Shown here piece after piece: positions 33,086 through 44,371 of a stretch of DNA of 64,000 bases. A program made the translations under genes and the position numbers. How positions within the stretch are numbered: position 1 is the first letter of the stretch; each line of letters begins with the position of its first letter. The notes beneath the pieces were generated by a model that had not been told where the DNA came from, did not search any database, and saw only the letters and a program-made list of their open reading frames with translations. The stretch is from Macrophomina tecta (Eukaryota > Ascomycota > Dothideomycetes > Botryosphaeriales > Botryosphaeriaceae), in assembly GCA_024180945.1 (NCBI GenBank), contig JAKSGN010000005.1, forward strand, positions 3,658,001-3,722,000, read 5' to 3'.

Positions 33086-36000
33086 CTGGACGGTAGAAAA
33101 AAGAGGTGGGCCGTGCCTTTGTATGGAGGTCGGCTGGTGTGGAGGAGGCAGCAGCATAAGATGAGGACAGGTGTTCTTAAGTAGGCGGGCGGCGCACACA
33201 GGGAGGCGGAGCGCAGGCACGCTAGCCGGGGCGCGATGCGCAAGGGATCCTGGCCCGGCCCCTAATTTTGGGACGCATCGGCGCATCTCTTGGCTGCTCC
33301 CTGGCACAGCGCGTCCGTGTGTTGCTTCAGCTGTTCCAACACGCCCGTTTCACGACGGTGGGCTGCCTCGTCGGCCACAGACCCTGTGTGTCCGCGCCCG
33401 CGCCCGCGCCCTCGCCCTCGCCCTCGCCGCCCGTCCGCCGCCCGTCCGCCGCCCGCCAGCCAGGCCACACCCGCGCGCCTCTAGGCTGCGACAGTGCGCG
33501 CAACTCCAAGGGCGACGCGTATGTATGAGATTCCTGCCCGCGGCTCCTGCCCGCTCCTTGCCTGTGGCGCCGTGCCTCTGCTCCTGCCGGCCAACACCAA
33601 CAGCGGCGGCGGTCAAACGTCGAGGTGTCCAGCGCAGCGCGGGGCGGGTTGCCTGCCGCATCAACGGCGATGCACAGACGCGCTGCACGAGCTTGGGGCT
33701 CGCGGCCTGCATGTCGCAACAACACGCAGCTCGGCGGAGGACGAGTCGACTCGACTCGGGCGCCCGGCTCGGCGGCGAGATGAGGGCGTGGCATTAAGCT
33801 ATCTACAGCGCAATCTCCCCGCCCCGCAGGCGTGGGCGAGGGCGGGCGCCCCTTGAGCAGAGGGCGGAAGTCGCGGAGGGCTGGCGGAGGAGCTCATTCG
33901 TGCGAGTAAGCTATATACGAGGGGGTCGGGTGCGGAGCGAGTCGCAAAACGGCAGTTCTGGAAGCTTCAGGCAGGTCGGCCAGGCACGACGATCTGCGGC
34001 TATGCTGCGTTCGAGAAGGCGAGGCAAGGCCGCCGTCGTCCCGGCGAGCCGTCGCGCAATCGAGCCCCTGGATTGAGTCGCGCCCCGGGCCCTGCTGAGA
34101 TGGATCGCTCGCTTCCGGCCTCGCTGCTGCACCCGCGCTTTGGCTGATCTCGACGGGCGATGAGCAGCAACAGCGTCGGCGACAATCGCAATGACTGATG
34201 GCAGCGTGCGGTGGCGTCCGTGACTGCCGACCTCGCGAATGGCCGCGCTCCGAATGCTGCTGCCTCTCCCCCTGAGGCGCCATCTACTCGACGCGGCGGT
34301 GACGACGAGTGCCCACAGGCAGCGCACTTCTCCGCGTCTCTACTCGCCAACAAATGGCGCAATCATCGTGCCGGCTGCCTTTCGTGAGTTGTAGGCTGCG
34401 TGTTCCGCGGGACGGATCTCGCTACAGCTCGAGCTCCCCGACCGCCTTTCGCTCTGCCCATCCCCATCGCCAGTGCTGCTCCGACGCCGGGGGGAAGTGT
34501 CGGCGAGCGGCACCGGTGAGGGCTCCAGCTCACCATCGTGGGCCTCTTTCCCCACACCATCGCCCTTCGAGAAGCTCGCTTCAGCCTATCTCAAACCAGC
34601 TTCCCCACTGCCGCCGCCACGTCCGGCCTGGAGCACCGAACCTCATCAGCGCAGCCGCGAGACCGGCTGGCCCGACTGCCTCTGCTGCACCTCCTCGCCC
34701 TCACAGTCCTCATGCCAGGAACAGCACCCCAACCCACCAGCGCTCTTACACGCGGCGCGTCCCGCCGCAGCATTCTAGCGATCGCCCAATGGTAGCCTCC
34801 GAGCCTTGAGCCTCGTTGGGTCCGCGACGCCAGCAGCATCAACCTTAACTTCGCCCTGTTCAGCCCTGCAAGCACCGGCCTCGCCGGATGCTATTCTTGC
34901 TGGCCTGCAGATGCATCGCGATCCTCCCCAAGGATCCCAACATCGACAAGAACGAAATTGGAGCAAAACAGGCAAATGGCAGAGCACGCGGCAGGGCGAG
35001 CCGTGGTTCGCATTTCCAACACCACACGCTCCAACGGTTTGTACCGCGACATTTCCACTTCGCTGGGACTTTCAATAGTCCCACATTCCATACCCACTGC
35101 CTCCTCCTTCCTCCCTCTTTTTTTTTTTTTTTTTTCTCGTCATTCCGCGCAAATGCTGTTGTATCTTTTACGTCGCGTTTGAAGGCTGAGCAGCGAGCGT
35201 TACGCAGCAGACGGTGGTGCTGCGCACGCGGGTTGCGCAATCTGGAACATGCATATCCGACGCACACCAAAAGCTTATTTTCTCCTCTCACTTCTTTCTC
35301 CTTCTGTCAAAGACTTCCTCAAGAATCAATCTATCAACATTTTTGCAAACATAGAGTTTTCCTTCTCTTACAATGATTGCCTGGATTGCGTGCCACTACC
35401 ATTAGTCACTGAATCAAACCATCAACAACACCATCACTACCCCACATCCCATGGTCGGAAACACGAGAAAGAGCAGTCAGTGCACCAACAATAGCAGATC
35501 AACCCACCCCAGCCAGACACGAACGGCGCGTTCCTCCTCCCGCCCCCCATCATCACGCGCTCTGCGCCCCGTGCCTGCCCCCCCACCCAGAAACACCTAA
35601 CAGCGGTGTTCGCAGTCACGAAGGGTCGCAATATCTCCACCTCCTTCAGGTCATGGATCGAGCAGAAGCCGATGCTTACGGCGATTCAGGACAACCTTCT
35701 GCACACACACTCAACGACCGTCGTTGGGCCGCCGTCGAAGCGAGGATCTGATGCAGCACTCCCCTGCTACGCCGCACGATCTGGCGTGTCGTTCCCCCGG
35801 CCAAACAAAAAGGCCTCCAATGATGTTTCAGATGGGATCGCGCGCCGTTGGAGGATCGTCCCTTGCGCTCCCTTTCTTTCCCCCGCCATGCCGCGGTCCG
35901 CGTATATTTAGCGTCTTGACCCTTAGTATGGAATTGGGGGCCAGAACCTCCCGTAGGCCGAGGTTATACTGGTTTCCAAAAACGGACAAGCCTGACTCGG

Positions 36001-37968
36001 CACTTTGCCTGCTCACCGACGAACAAAGACAACATGCTGAGCGGCGTGCACACGTGAAGGATGTGAGTGGAAGGATCGGGACCTGAACGCGGCGCAGGCG
36101 TCGCCGGGAGGATCATAGGAACCGACCGTTCGAGGCAGGGGGCGGAGACTGCGCTCTCTCGACGCCGATTTGCGGCACGGAGCAGGAATGGCATGCAGCT
36201 GCATCGCTTGCAGCGGCAGCGGGAGCAGGGACGGCGGGCACAGGACTGCCAGATTGGCGAGGCCTTGAGCAAGTACCAGCTGTTTTCCCGCGTCGCTGCC
36301 GCACGTGGGATGGGTGCGTGTGAAGTGTAGGTATGTGCTGGCGCCAGGTCTCGCGATGATCAGGGGTGCGGACGCAAAGCAATCCTGAACATCCATGTGA
36401 TAATAGCGCGCTGGACAGATTGTCAGCACCTCAAGCAGGCAGAGCAATGAACGCTGTGGAGCTGCAAGGCAGTTCTCTTCCAAGCCTTGCCGATGTTCAG
36501 CTGCTGTTCTTGCAGGGCACCCGGATCCTCCGAAAGGGGAAAACCAGCTCGGCCAATCACCGCCTTCGGTTCCATATATAGACGAGGCAAATGGCCCTGT
36601 TCCCGGCCCGCCCATGCATGTTCCTTGAAGGCACGCCTGCGCGTGCATGTAAAGAAAAGGCCCTGCGCCTTCCCACAACGACGACTAGCCTCAAGAGATG
36701 AAGGAGCGCTGTCCGCAAACATGCTTACAGCAACTACCCACCACCACCTCCTCCTCCACAACCCCCACCGTCACATCCAACAGAGAGAACCGGTAGTCCC
36801 GGAGCATCAATACCAAGGCCCCACTACTCCGGAACTCTCTCTACCGCTCTAAGCGACGCTACTCTGTGACTCCCAGAGGAGGGAGATAACCCGACACTAA
36901 ACCGTACACCCTCAGCGAAACACGAGAGACACGATAACGGAATAAACCACCGTTCGATGCCAACCCTGCCTGGGCATCCAAACCACTGCTGCAGCGGAGG
37001 CAGGACCGTCAGGCTCAGAACACAGCCACGAGCAACCGCACCAACAGTTAACCTTCCAGTGCTACGGCAGAAAGACCTACATTTACAGACACAGGCACAG
37101 ACGCACTGAAGCACCGCGCCAAGTACGCCGAATAATGGCAGCGAGAACACCAAGTAGCGCGCCTAGCGCGGCGCAAGCCAATAACAGCGCCATCCGTCCT
37201 GCCGAAGAAGAAGAAGAACGGCGGAGGAGGAGGAGGAGGAGGAGGAGGAGGAGGAGAAGAAGGTGAAACGTGAAACACGCCGCTCCCGCCGTCCGTCCGT
37301 TGGAGCGCCTAAGTAACGGAAGGATTTCCGGAGTGAGTGGGAAAGATGCTCGAAGCCGGGGAGGAGAAGCAAGAGGCAGCAGTTGTCGATGTTGTGGCGG
37401 CAGGGTGCGGCGATGGTATAACACCTGCGTCGTGGCATTGCGGCGGCGGTGTTGGATGATAGGTACAGCATCTGCGCAGCTATGTGGCAAAGCAAGCGTG
37501 AGAAGAGGGCCATATGACGAGGAACTGTTTCTGTGCCGCAATGAATACTCAGCCGCAGGTCTCAGGCAGTGACTACATTCCTGCTATTAGCTCTCCGAAG
37601 GACAATGCCCGAGCTTGGTTTTCTCATGTCAGTGACACCTATGACGAGAGCTAAGACGTGACGATGGGTGAGAAAGTGGCCTGCCAAGCCCAGCCATACT
37701 GCATCGCCTCTATCAATACTTTAACCGCAGAAGCATTGACCAACAGCCGCACGACAGAAAATACCGCCCCATGCAGAAACGGGAAAAGAAAAGAGAGATG
37801 AAGACGAAATGTCATGCTCTCCATGCGCTATAGGTACCACTGGCCCGTCTCATTCATATTTTACCCTGGACCACACAAGGACGGCGGAATGCCGCGATGC
37901 CCCATTAAACCTTCTTTCTGACAGACTCAACTCACGGCCCTTTCCAACAGGCCACCCTTTCACTCTCC
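33061..37968. other. 4.9-kb GC-rich tract without recognisable gene, upstream of hacA
   Basis: Many overlapping open frames occur on both strands, but they reflect high GC and low complexity (for example GCC/CGC runs at 33390-33470) and none has a family signal. Visible elements are the hacA leader, a T tract near 35118, a CT-rich leader-like stretch (35280-35370) followed by short ATG frames, and a GAG/GGA microsatellite (37213-37260). It may hold a long hacA 5' UTR, non-coding transcripts or a fast-evolving gene. Confidence 0.5.
37213..37260. repeat. (GGA)n trinucleotide repeat
   Basis: An almost uninterrupted run of GGA/GAG units in non-coding sequence downstream of NIC96. Confidence 0.85.
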
Positions 37969-40900
37969 TCACGCACCAATCTCCTGGCCCGCCCTGGCCA
38001 ACGCCTCGAACACCCTGGGCGGCAGCTTATACCTGACCAATCCGGCAAATACCATCATATCCCTAGCCGTCGTCTCTAGCTGCTCGACGACGTTCTTGTT
38101 CGCGGCCGTGGCCTCAAAGTTGGCCGCACGCAGCTCCTCACGCCGGCGCCCGCAGCAGATGATGGTCCACATGAGCAGGTGACCGATTAGGCGGGCTACG
38201 ACCGATGGCAGGCCGTTGAAGGTCTGCGCATGTTTGCGGATCTCCTGCATATTGGACTGCTTGCCGGTAGGCAGGAGGCCGGTCTCGTGGATGCCCTAAT
38301 GAAAGTTAGTTTTGACTCAGCAAATTAAATCGGCGAGAAAAAAAAAAAAAAAAAAAGGAAGAATGCGAAAACGCGAGAAGTGACTCACATCCAGAGCTGC
38401 TGCCCAGTGGCCTTGCTCTACGAAGTTCTTCGCCGTCGCTATTTGCAGCAGCATAAGCAGCGCGTTGCGGTTCGTGTTTTTCACCTTGTTGTACATAAGC
38501 GCGTTCGCGCTGTACAGGTTGTTCATGTTTAACGCCAGACCCGCGGGGTTGTCCACAGCCGTGAGGCTCAGACTGCTTGCTGGCTCGCCCTCGGTGCGCC
38601 TGTCCCTGCCAGTGGCGCGCGGCTTCAGCGGCTCGAGCTTGTGCGGCCTCTGTCCAATGTCCACGGCGAGAGCGTCCGACAAAGCACGGTTGATGACCAC
38701 AATCACACTGTTATAGTCCTCCGCTAGGTGGTACAGGAGCGCAGCGTCTGTGGTGCGTCCGGCTTCGTCGGCTACGGAGGCAGCCTGCATGGTGATGTTC
38801 TTAAGGAACTCTTCCTGGTCAGAGAGACCGATGAGGCGGAGACGGAACTCAATAACTCCAGTGATGCGGGTGCCATCCGAGCGGATGTCACCCAAGAGCA
38901 GAGCGAATTCGCGCGTCTCGAGCACCAGCTCGCGTAGTGCTTCATGGCAGCATGCGACCTGAGATTGACCAAGTTGGCCATCGAGGTCTGCATTGAGATG
39001 TAGTAGGACGAGGTAATCAGCCGCGGCCTCAGCCTTTGCGGTACGGAAGTCGCGAGTGTAGTGGCCTATGATACGGCAGAAGTTGATCTGCATCTTTCCT
39101 TGCGTAGAGAAAGACACTTCATCTACAGGTTAATCAGGCGACTCAAGAATGGCAGAGTAGATTGAGACTTACCAATCTCATTTCCGGCTGTGAAGAAGTC
39201 GGCAACCCTCAGCAGGCCATAATATGACAGACCAATTGCGAAATGCACTGCAGTCGTGTAACTGTGCTGGTAAAGGTAATTGATGCCCGCTTCAAACATG
39301 CCCGTAAGGACGTGCAATAAGAAGCACACGCCATACTGAGCGTTGGCTTCCGCACCCTGGAAATGCCTCTGGGTAATATCGGTAACGGTGGCTCGAATAT
39401 TCTCCAGCGTAAAGGTTTCATTGGCAGCCTCATCCGCACGGTTGACTTCCCTGGCCAAGCTGAACTGCAACCATGCCCAATTTTCCATACCCTTACTCAT
39501 TCCTTCCAAAGTGGTCCGACTGAGCTCGCAGCGTCCAACAACCTTGTAGCAGGCCATGCGGTAAGGGTCAAGGGAGTTCTCAGGGGCAAGGCGCATCCGG
39601 TTCTGGTACTCAGCATTGATGCGCGTCTGCAGTTCTGGGGGCAGCCTTCTGTCGTCGCTATTGACAAACGCAGCAAGGTATGCAGGAAAGTTTCTGTCCA
39701 AGCTCCGAATTGCACGCTCGTTCTCTGAGACATAGTTCAGGGCCTCTCTAAGGAGCCCGGAGCGAAGCAAGTAGAAAATAAGGACCCAACAGTAGTCTTC
39801 CCCGATGCTCGTAAGCTCGATGCTGTCTGCAGCGAGCTCCTTGCGAGCAACGAGCAACCTGATATAGCCGCGAACCTGGCTAATCTGGGTAGGTTCGCCT
39901 CCAACCATGGACTCTGTCGGGTTCTTCGCGTTCATCTCTTTGATATCTGCCAGGAACTTCTTCTCCAAGAACCTGCGAGCCCCATCCAGAATGCGCTTGC
40001 GTATTGCGATGCTCCTTCCTGAAGACTGTTCATCTTCCAAGTAATCCTGGGCAAATTGGCGTTCTTTCGGCGGTGGGTCTCTGGTAAAATCATCGGGTCT
40101 CCTTTCTCCAATTATTTCCGTCAGAGCCTGATAGGCTTCCACCAGGCGGCTCGAGTTATCGCCGGCTGACTGCTTCTCGATCTCGGCGAACTCGGCCATG
40201 ACGGGGTAGGGCCGTTCTTCCAGGCGCGAAATGTTCAGCTCTTTGACCTTGACTGCGTACTTCTCCTGCTTATCCCTCATGAAGCGACTCTCAGGAACGG
40301 GTGAGGCAGAGCGGGGGCCGTTGCTATCTGCAAATCCATTGACACGCCCTCCACCGGCAGTCGAAGGCGCACCAATAACCGACCTGCTCAAAGCGGAGGC
40401 GCCAAATGCCGCACCCCCAGTGGCCGTTGAGGCACCGAAGCCCCGGCCTTTACGCTTCGAACGACCAAATGCTCCCCTCTCTGCAGGCGCGCCAATGCCA
40501 CTCACGCTTGCTCCGAGGTTGTCAACTTGGCGCCCCAAACCAAAGTGGTCGTAGATTCGCCTGCGCTGGGCATCCCATTCTATCTGAATGTTGTCCTCTA
40601 GAAAGTTATCAAAATCCTTCTTAGATTGCTCCAGGCCTTCGGCGATCATAGCCAGAGTGGATTGAGAGTGCAGATTCGAGATATAGGCATCGATGTCGAC
40701 ATCAGCGGAGCTATGGACGGGAGCCTGCGTCGTGACGCCGGCCTGGGCGCTGAATTGGGTGAGATCCTTAAGCGCAGAGCTCGTGTTTACACCGGATGCT
40801 GCAAGAAGATAGTGCCTTAATGACAAAATCAGCTTCAGTGCAAATAGTCAGGCCAAGAATTACTTACGCCTTGCTGTCCCGCGCAAGCGGCGCAGACGGT

Positions 40901-41511
40901 CCTCCTTGACCGAGGTTCCTGACCTTCCTCGCAATGTCGCCCAACCCTAGCTGCAAGCTGGGCAGGTCGCCAAAGGCTGAATTTCCATTTTCCTGCGCCG
41001 CCCTCTTCCTGCTACGTTCGAGCAAGTGATCGAAATATGCTGTCTGACCCGTTGCGGCTTGCGATTGCGAGAGCGGGCCGCCTTGTTGCTGCGTTTGGCC
41101 TTGCGCGCCTGGTTGCTGCTGTTGCTGGGGTGCTTGTTGATTGTTCGTGTTCAATCCTCCAAACAGGCTGGCACCTGTCGATGGCTGCGCAGTAGAGGCG
41201 CCCAGACCTCCGAACGGATTACCAGCCGACGTGCCAGTTGTGGACGGTGGTTGCTGAGAAGGGCCGCCGAGCGTGGAGCCCAAGAACCCACCGGACGCGG
41301 GCGCGGTCGTCTTCGCGCCCCCCAGGCCTCCGAAGAGACTAGTGCCTTGCTGCGGCTGTGACGTGCCAGCTGTGGCGCCTCCAAACGCTCCGCCGCCTGT
41401 TTGTCCTCCGGCAGAGCTGGTAGCTCCTCCTCCAAGGTTACTGAAAAAGCCGCCGGCGGCAGGCTTGTTGGCCTGATTGTTTTGACCGAAGCCGGCACCA
41501 AATAGCGACAT
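37969..41511 (-). CDS. NIC96: Nucleoporin Nic96/Nup93
   Basis: Four exons: 41511-40868, 40815-39173, 39122-38389 and 38295-37969, giving 1115 aa. The N-terminal ~150 residues carry SLFG, FGG and GLG repeats (MSLFGAGFGQNNQANKP), as in filamentous fungi. The motif TAYFDHLLERSRKR is the short helix that binds the Nsp1-Nup57-Nup49 trimer. The long Nic96 alpha-solenoid follows, with blocks such as PVMAEFAEIEKQ, EDYCWVLIFYLLRSGLLREAL, YGVCFLLHVLTGMFEAGI and MQINFCRIIGHYTRDF. The protein is a scaffold of the inner ring of the nuclear pore. Introns are 52, 50 and 93 nt, all GT-AG; the last holds a ~17-nt T tract on the sense strand. The stop coordinate could be off by one base. Confidence 0.96.
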
Positions 41512-42353
41512 GGCGGTCGGTAGGGCGGGCTGCTTGGAGGTGTGGTGGGTGGTGCGAGGAGCGCAATGAAATGCGCGTGGTAGCGGGAGCTGTGGAGAGC
41601 TGTGTCGGACGCGATTGTTTTCACAGCGCCGTCGGGAAACTTTCGGTTAGCGCCAATCGCCTGCTCTCACTACTCGTCATGCCTTGGTCCATTATCATCT
41701 CAGAGCTGCCTTGTCGTCAATTCTACCACCATCTTACCGATGATTATTGATTTTCCGCCGCCATACCTCTTCTCCCCGAACTCGCGCAGAACAGCAGATC
41801 TCGTGCAAGGGTTTAGATCTATCAGAAGCTTGGCTCAAAGACCCGGCCCTAATCTTCCTGACAGCTTGTCAAGAAGTGCACTTTCGATACCGCGGGCTCC
41901 ACTGTTTTCCGGTCCATCACTTTCGGTTACTCGATGTCATCCACGTGGATAAAAGCGTGGCCCAAGGGTTGATGTCGAATTTATGCGCTTGATCCGCATT
42001 GTCGCAGTTGGCGGAGCACAGTCGACTCATGCGGGAATAATAACAGCAGCCAAGACCCGAAGGAGCGTTTACAGCAGCGTTTGCGGATGGGGCACCGGCA
42101 TTCGCAGCGAGCTTCCAAAAGTCTTGTTAAAAGTGCCATCTGTACTGTAAACAAACAACATAGCTCCCCACATTATAATAGTCTTAAATCGGGTATCTAT
42201 CTATCGCCAACCAAAGTCTCAAGCAAGCCCCGACTGCCTTACGCAAAACTCATCTTGTTGCACTCTCTACGATTAGTCAACCCAATCTCGACGCAATCGT
42301 CTTGTCCGTGTGTTTCAGCGTCCAGCATTTCCAACGAGTCAGACGCAGACACA
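41512..42353. promoter_or_regulatory. shared upstream region of NIC96 and the Trp-rich orphan gene
   Basis: An 842-base head-to-head gap. The plus-strand frame before 42354 stays open to 42081 but is not protein-like. No clear TATA box. Confidence 0.45.
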
Positions 42354-42881
42354 ATGCCTTCTCCGAAACCACAATACGAACCTGTCAACGGTTCGCGAGA
42401 GCTCTCTCAGCTGAAGCATAGAAATGGGAAAGAATGGGTCCAAGCGGGCATTAGCGTCAATGGGAAGCCTCGCTATGCTTGGGTTTGGCCGAAAGATGGA
42501 AAGCATCAGAACTGGGTGGGTCGCTGGAAAGATATCATGACCGGGCATGGACCAGATATCCACGTCGCAATCAATGTTGGTATGCGACAGCGGAAGGAGA
42601 ATTCTGCAACGAAAGCTCAATGGTCGAGGTGGAACGACCTCGCAGACTCAACTGGCGAGGTCGAAGGTCCAAAAGCGCCTTTGTTCTGGGCGAAACGAGG
42701 CTCGGACCAGTGGTGTGACTTCCGGAAACGTAAATATGTACGACCTAACAAGAGATCGTGGACCAATGCGAAATGGGAGAACCCCACGGCCAAATGTACG
42801 AACAAGCCCAAAGCATTTCGCGATGTCGATGGCCAGTATTGGGAGCAACAACACTCTTGGCCAGATCCGAAAGACTGGTAA
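42354..42881 (+). CDS. Trp-rich orphan protein, 175 aa
   Basis: A single-exon frame starting at MPSPKPQYEPVNGSREL in good context (ACACAATGC). It has at least a dozen Trp residues spaced along basic sequence: YAWVWPKDGKHQNWVGRWKD, AQWSRWNDL, GSDQWCDFRKRKY, SWTNAKWENP and a terminal HSWPDPKDW. There is no signal peptide or membrane segment. The spacing suggests a small compact fold, or irregular repeats that bind a polymer, but I recognise no family. An in-frame ATG at 42081 would add 91 residues of unlikely sequence. It ends 23 bases from the end of convergent MED27, so the 3' UTRs must overlap. Confidence 0.6.
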   Translation: MPSPKPQYEPVNGSRELSQLKHRNGKEWVQAGISVNGKPRYAWVWPKDGKHQNWVGRWKDIMTGHGPDIHVAINVGMRQRKENSATKAQWSRWNDLADSTGEVEGPKAPLFWAKRGSDQWCDFRKRKYVRPNKRSWTNAKWENPTAKCTNKPKAFRDVDGQYWEQQHSWPDPKDW

Positions 42882-42904
42882 CTAGCATGGGTCATCCCCA
42901 GCGC

Positions 42905-43870
42905 TTAGAGGCATCCTTCGTGCAGAGGCTCCCATGTCGTCAATGTACTGCCGTCCCCATTGGTCGTTTGTTTACTTCTCCTTGCAGCAGGGCTTAGCGC
43001 AGAATTATCCAAGAGCTTCCCACACTTTACGCATTTGGCGGTCCTTGTGTTGGTATACGCCGCAATCATGTCCAGGAGGTACGCAAGATCATTTGGCCTT
43101 GGCCGGGATGCGAGGCAGCGACTGATAGCGGAGAAGAGCGGCATGTTTCCCGTACATTCAACAGTGAAAGTGGCCTTGTTCTGCGAATCAATGCTGCAGG
43201 TAATAACGAATGTAAGAACCAAGGACGGGACCTTGAATGCGACCTGAAAAAGTCAGTGACAGATAGGTGTCGGGATACACGAATAGGCATACCGTAATAA
43301 TGCGACCGTCTTTAATATCGATCTTGAAGTTGGGGTGAGTGTCTTTGAACGCGTTGACGGTCGGGAGTATCGATGCGGCATCCGTCTTATCTTCCGCATC
43401 GTTTGCCTTCCCCCGTGGCATTCTCTCCTTGGATTTTACTGGCCTCTGCTGTTTCTCAGCCACCTCTACCCAGCCATACCGCGATATGCCAGCTGCCTTG
43501 GTGAGGTCCGGGTTGGCCTTGAAGCTCTGTGTCGCATGGGTAAGGATATCCTGCACTTCTTGGCTTTTCCAGGTGCGTTCAAATGTCTGCAAGCGTTTGG
43601 CCTCATTGATGGCAGTTTGTTTGAAGTCGCGGCTGAGGATCTCTGGAGAAGTTTGGGTAGCGAGAAAGGGCGCAGTGACATTGGTGACAATGTGTCGAAG
43701 CTCATCAATCTACCACGGAGTTTAGCATCGCAGAGTGACCGATTCACGAAAGGCCGCGGCGAAAAACAACGCACCTGGTTCTGAACCCGCTCCATTGTTG
43801 CGAGGGCTTCGACACAACGCGCCTCGTCCCAGGGGCGGTCGGCCCGCTCAGTGGCGCTGGCTGCAGACAT
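42905..43870 (-). CDS. MED27: Mediator complex subunit 27
   Basis: Exons 43870-43775, 43709-43293 and 43243-42905 give 283 aa. Helical N-terminus (DEARCVEALATMERVQNQIDELRHIV), a middle block FKANPDLTKAAGISRYGW, and the Med27 C-terminal domain. That domain ends with a probable zinc-binding set: AKCVKCGKLLD and then WEPLHEGCL, a CxxC plus HxxC arrangement typical of this subunit. Med27 is a tail/head junction subunit that passes activator signals to RNA polymerase II. Introns of 65 and 49 nt have GTGCGT and GTATGC donors and TAG and CAG acceptors. Residues ~120-145 are a charged linker that is probably disordered. Confidence 0.85.
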
Positions 43871-44371
43871 ATCCACACGCGAGGGGAAGGTGCGCAATTG
43901 AGGGCAAGGTCGAGCCAGCAGGGCCGTGTCGAGGGGCCTGGTGGATGGGTTGGAGGTCGGTGCCAGCAACAGGCGTCGATGCGGCGACGATCATGCGGGA
44001 GCCGCGGGGGTGCAAGGATCGGCGACGACAGGCCATCAAGCATCCCACGACCCCCTCTCGGCTTCCCGAAGCCAACTTGGTCAAGCCGCGTCTCCCGTTC
44101 GAGCCAAGCAAGACGTCACCTAGCACACTTCAAATCGGCGCCATAGTCAAGCGCCTCCTCCAGGCAGCACTTAATTGCGGCGAAATACTCTCGACGAGAA
44201 TGGCGGAGATATCGTCCTCCGCCGGCCTATCGCCGCTCCAAGCCCCGGTCCGTGGCCTCGACGGCCCAAAGATCGTCCGGCTCGGACTTTCCAATTGAGA
44301 GCTCTTTCTTTCTCATCGCTGCACGTACTTAGTCTCTACCGTTCCGTGGCCTCCGCCCGTTTTCGCTCCAA
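43871..44371. promoter_or_regulatory. shared upstream region of MED27 and the NAPE-PLD-type gene
   Basis: A 501-base divergent spacer with open frames on both strands due to high GC. Nothing recognisable. Confidence 0.5.

Noticed and set aside
33061..33243. Upstream in-frame ATG extending hacA by 61 residues
   Set aside because: The ATG at 33060 has an ideal context and the upstream part is Cys/Leu/Arg-rich and unlike HacA.
36013..36678. 221-codon minus-strand open frame in the empty tract
   Set aside because: Cys/Pro-rich composition-driven frame, no domain, no splice context.
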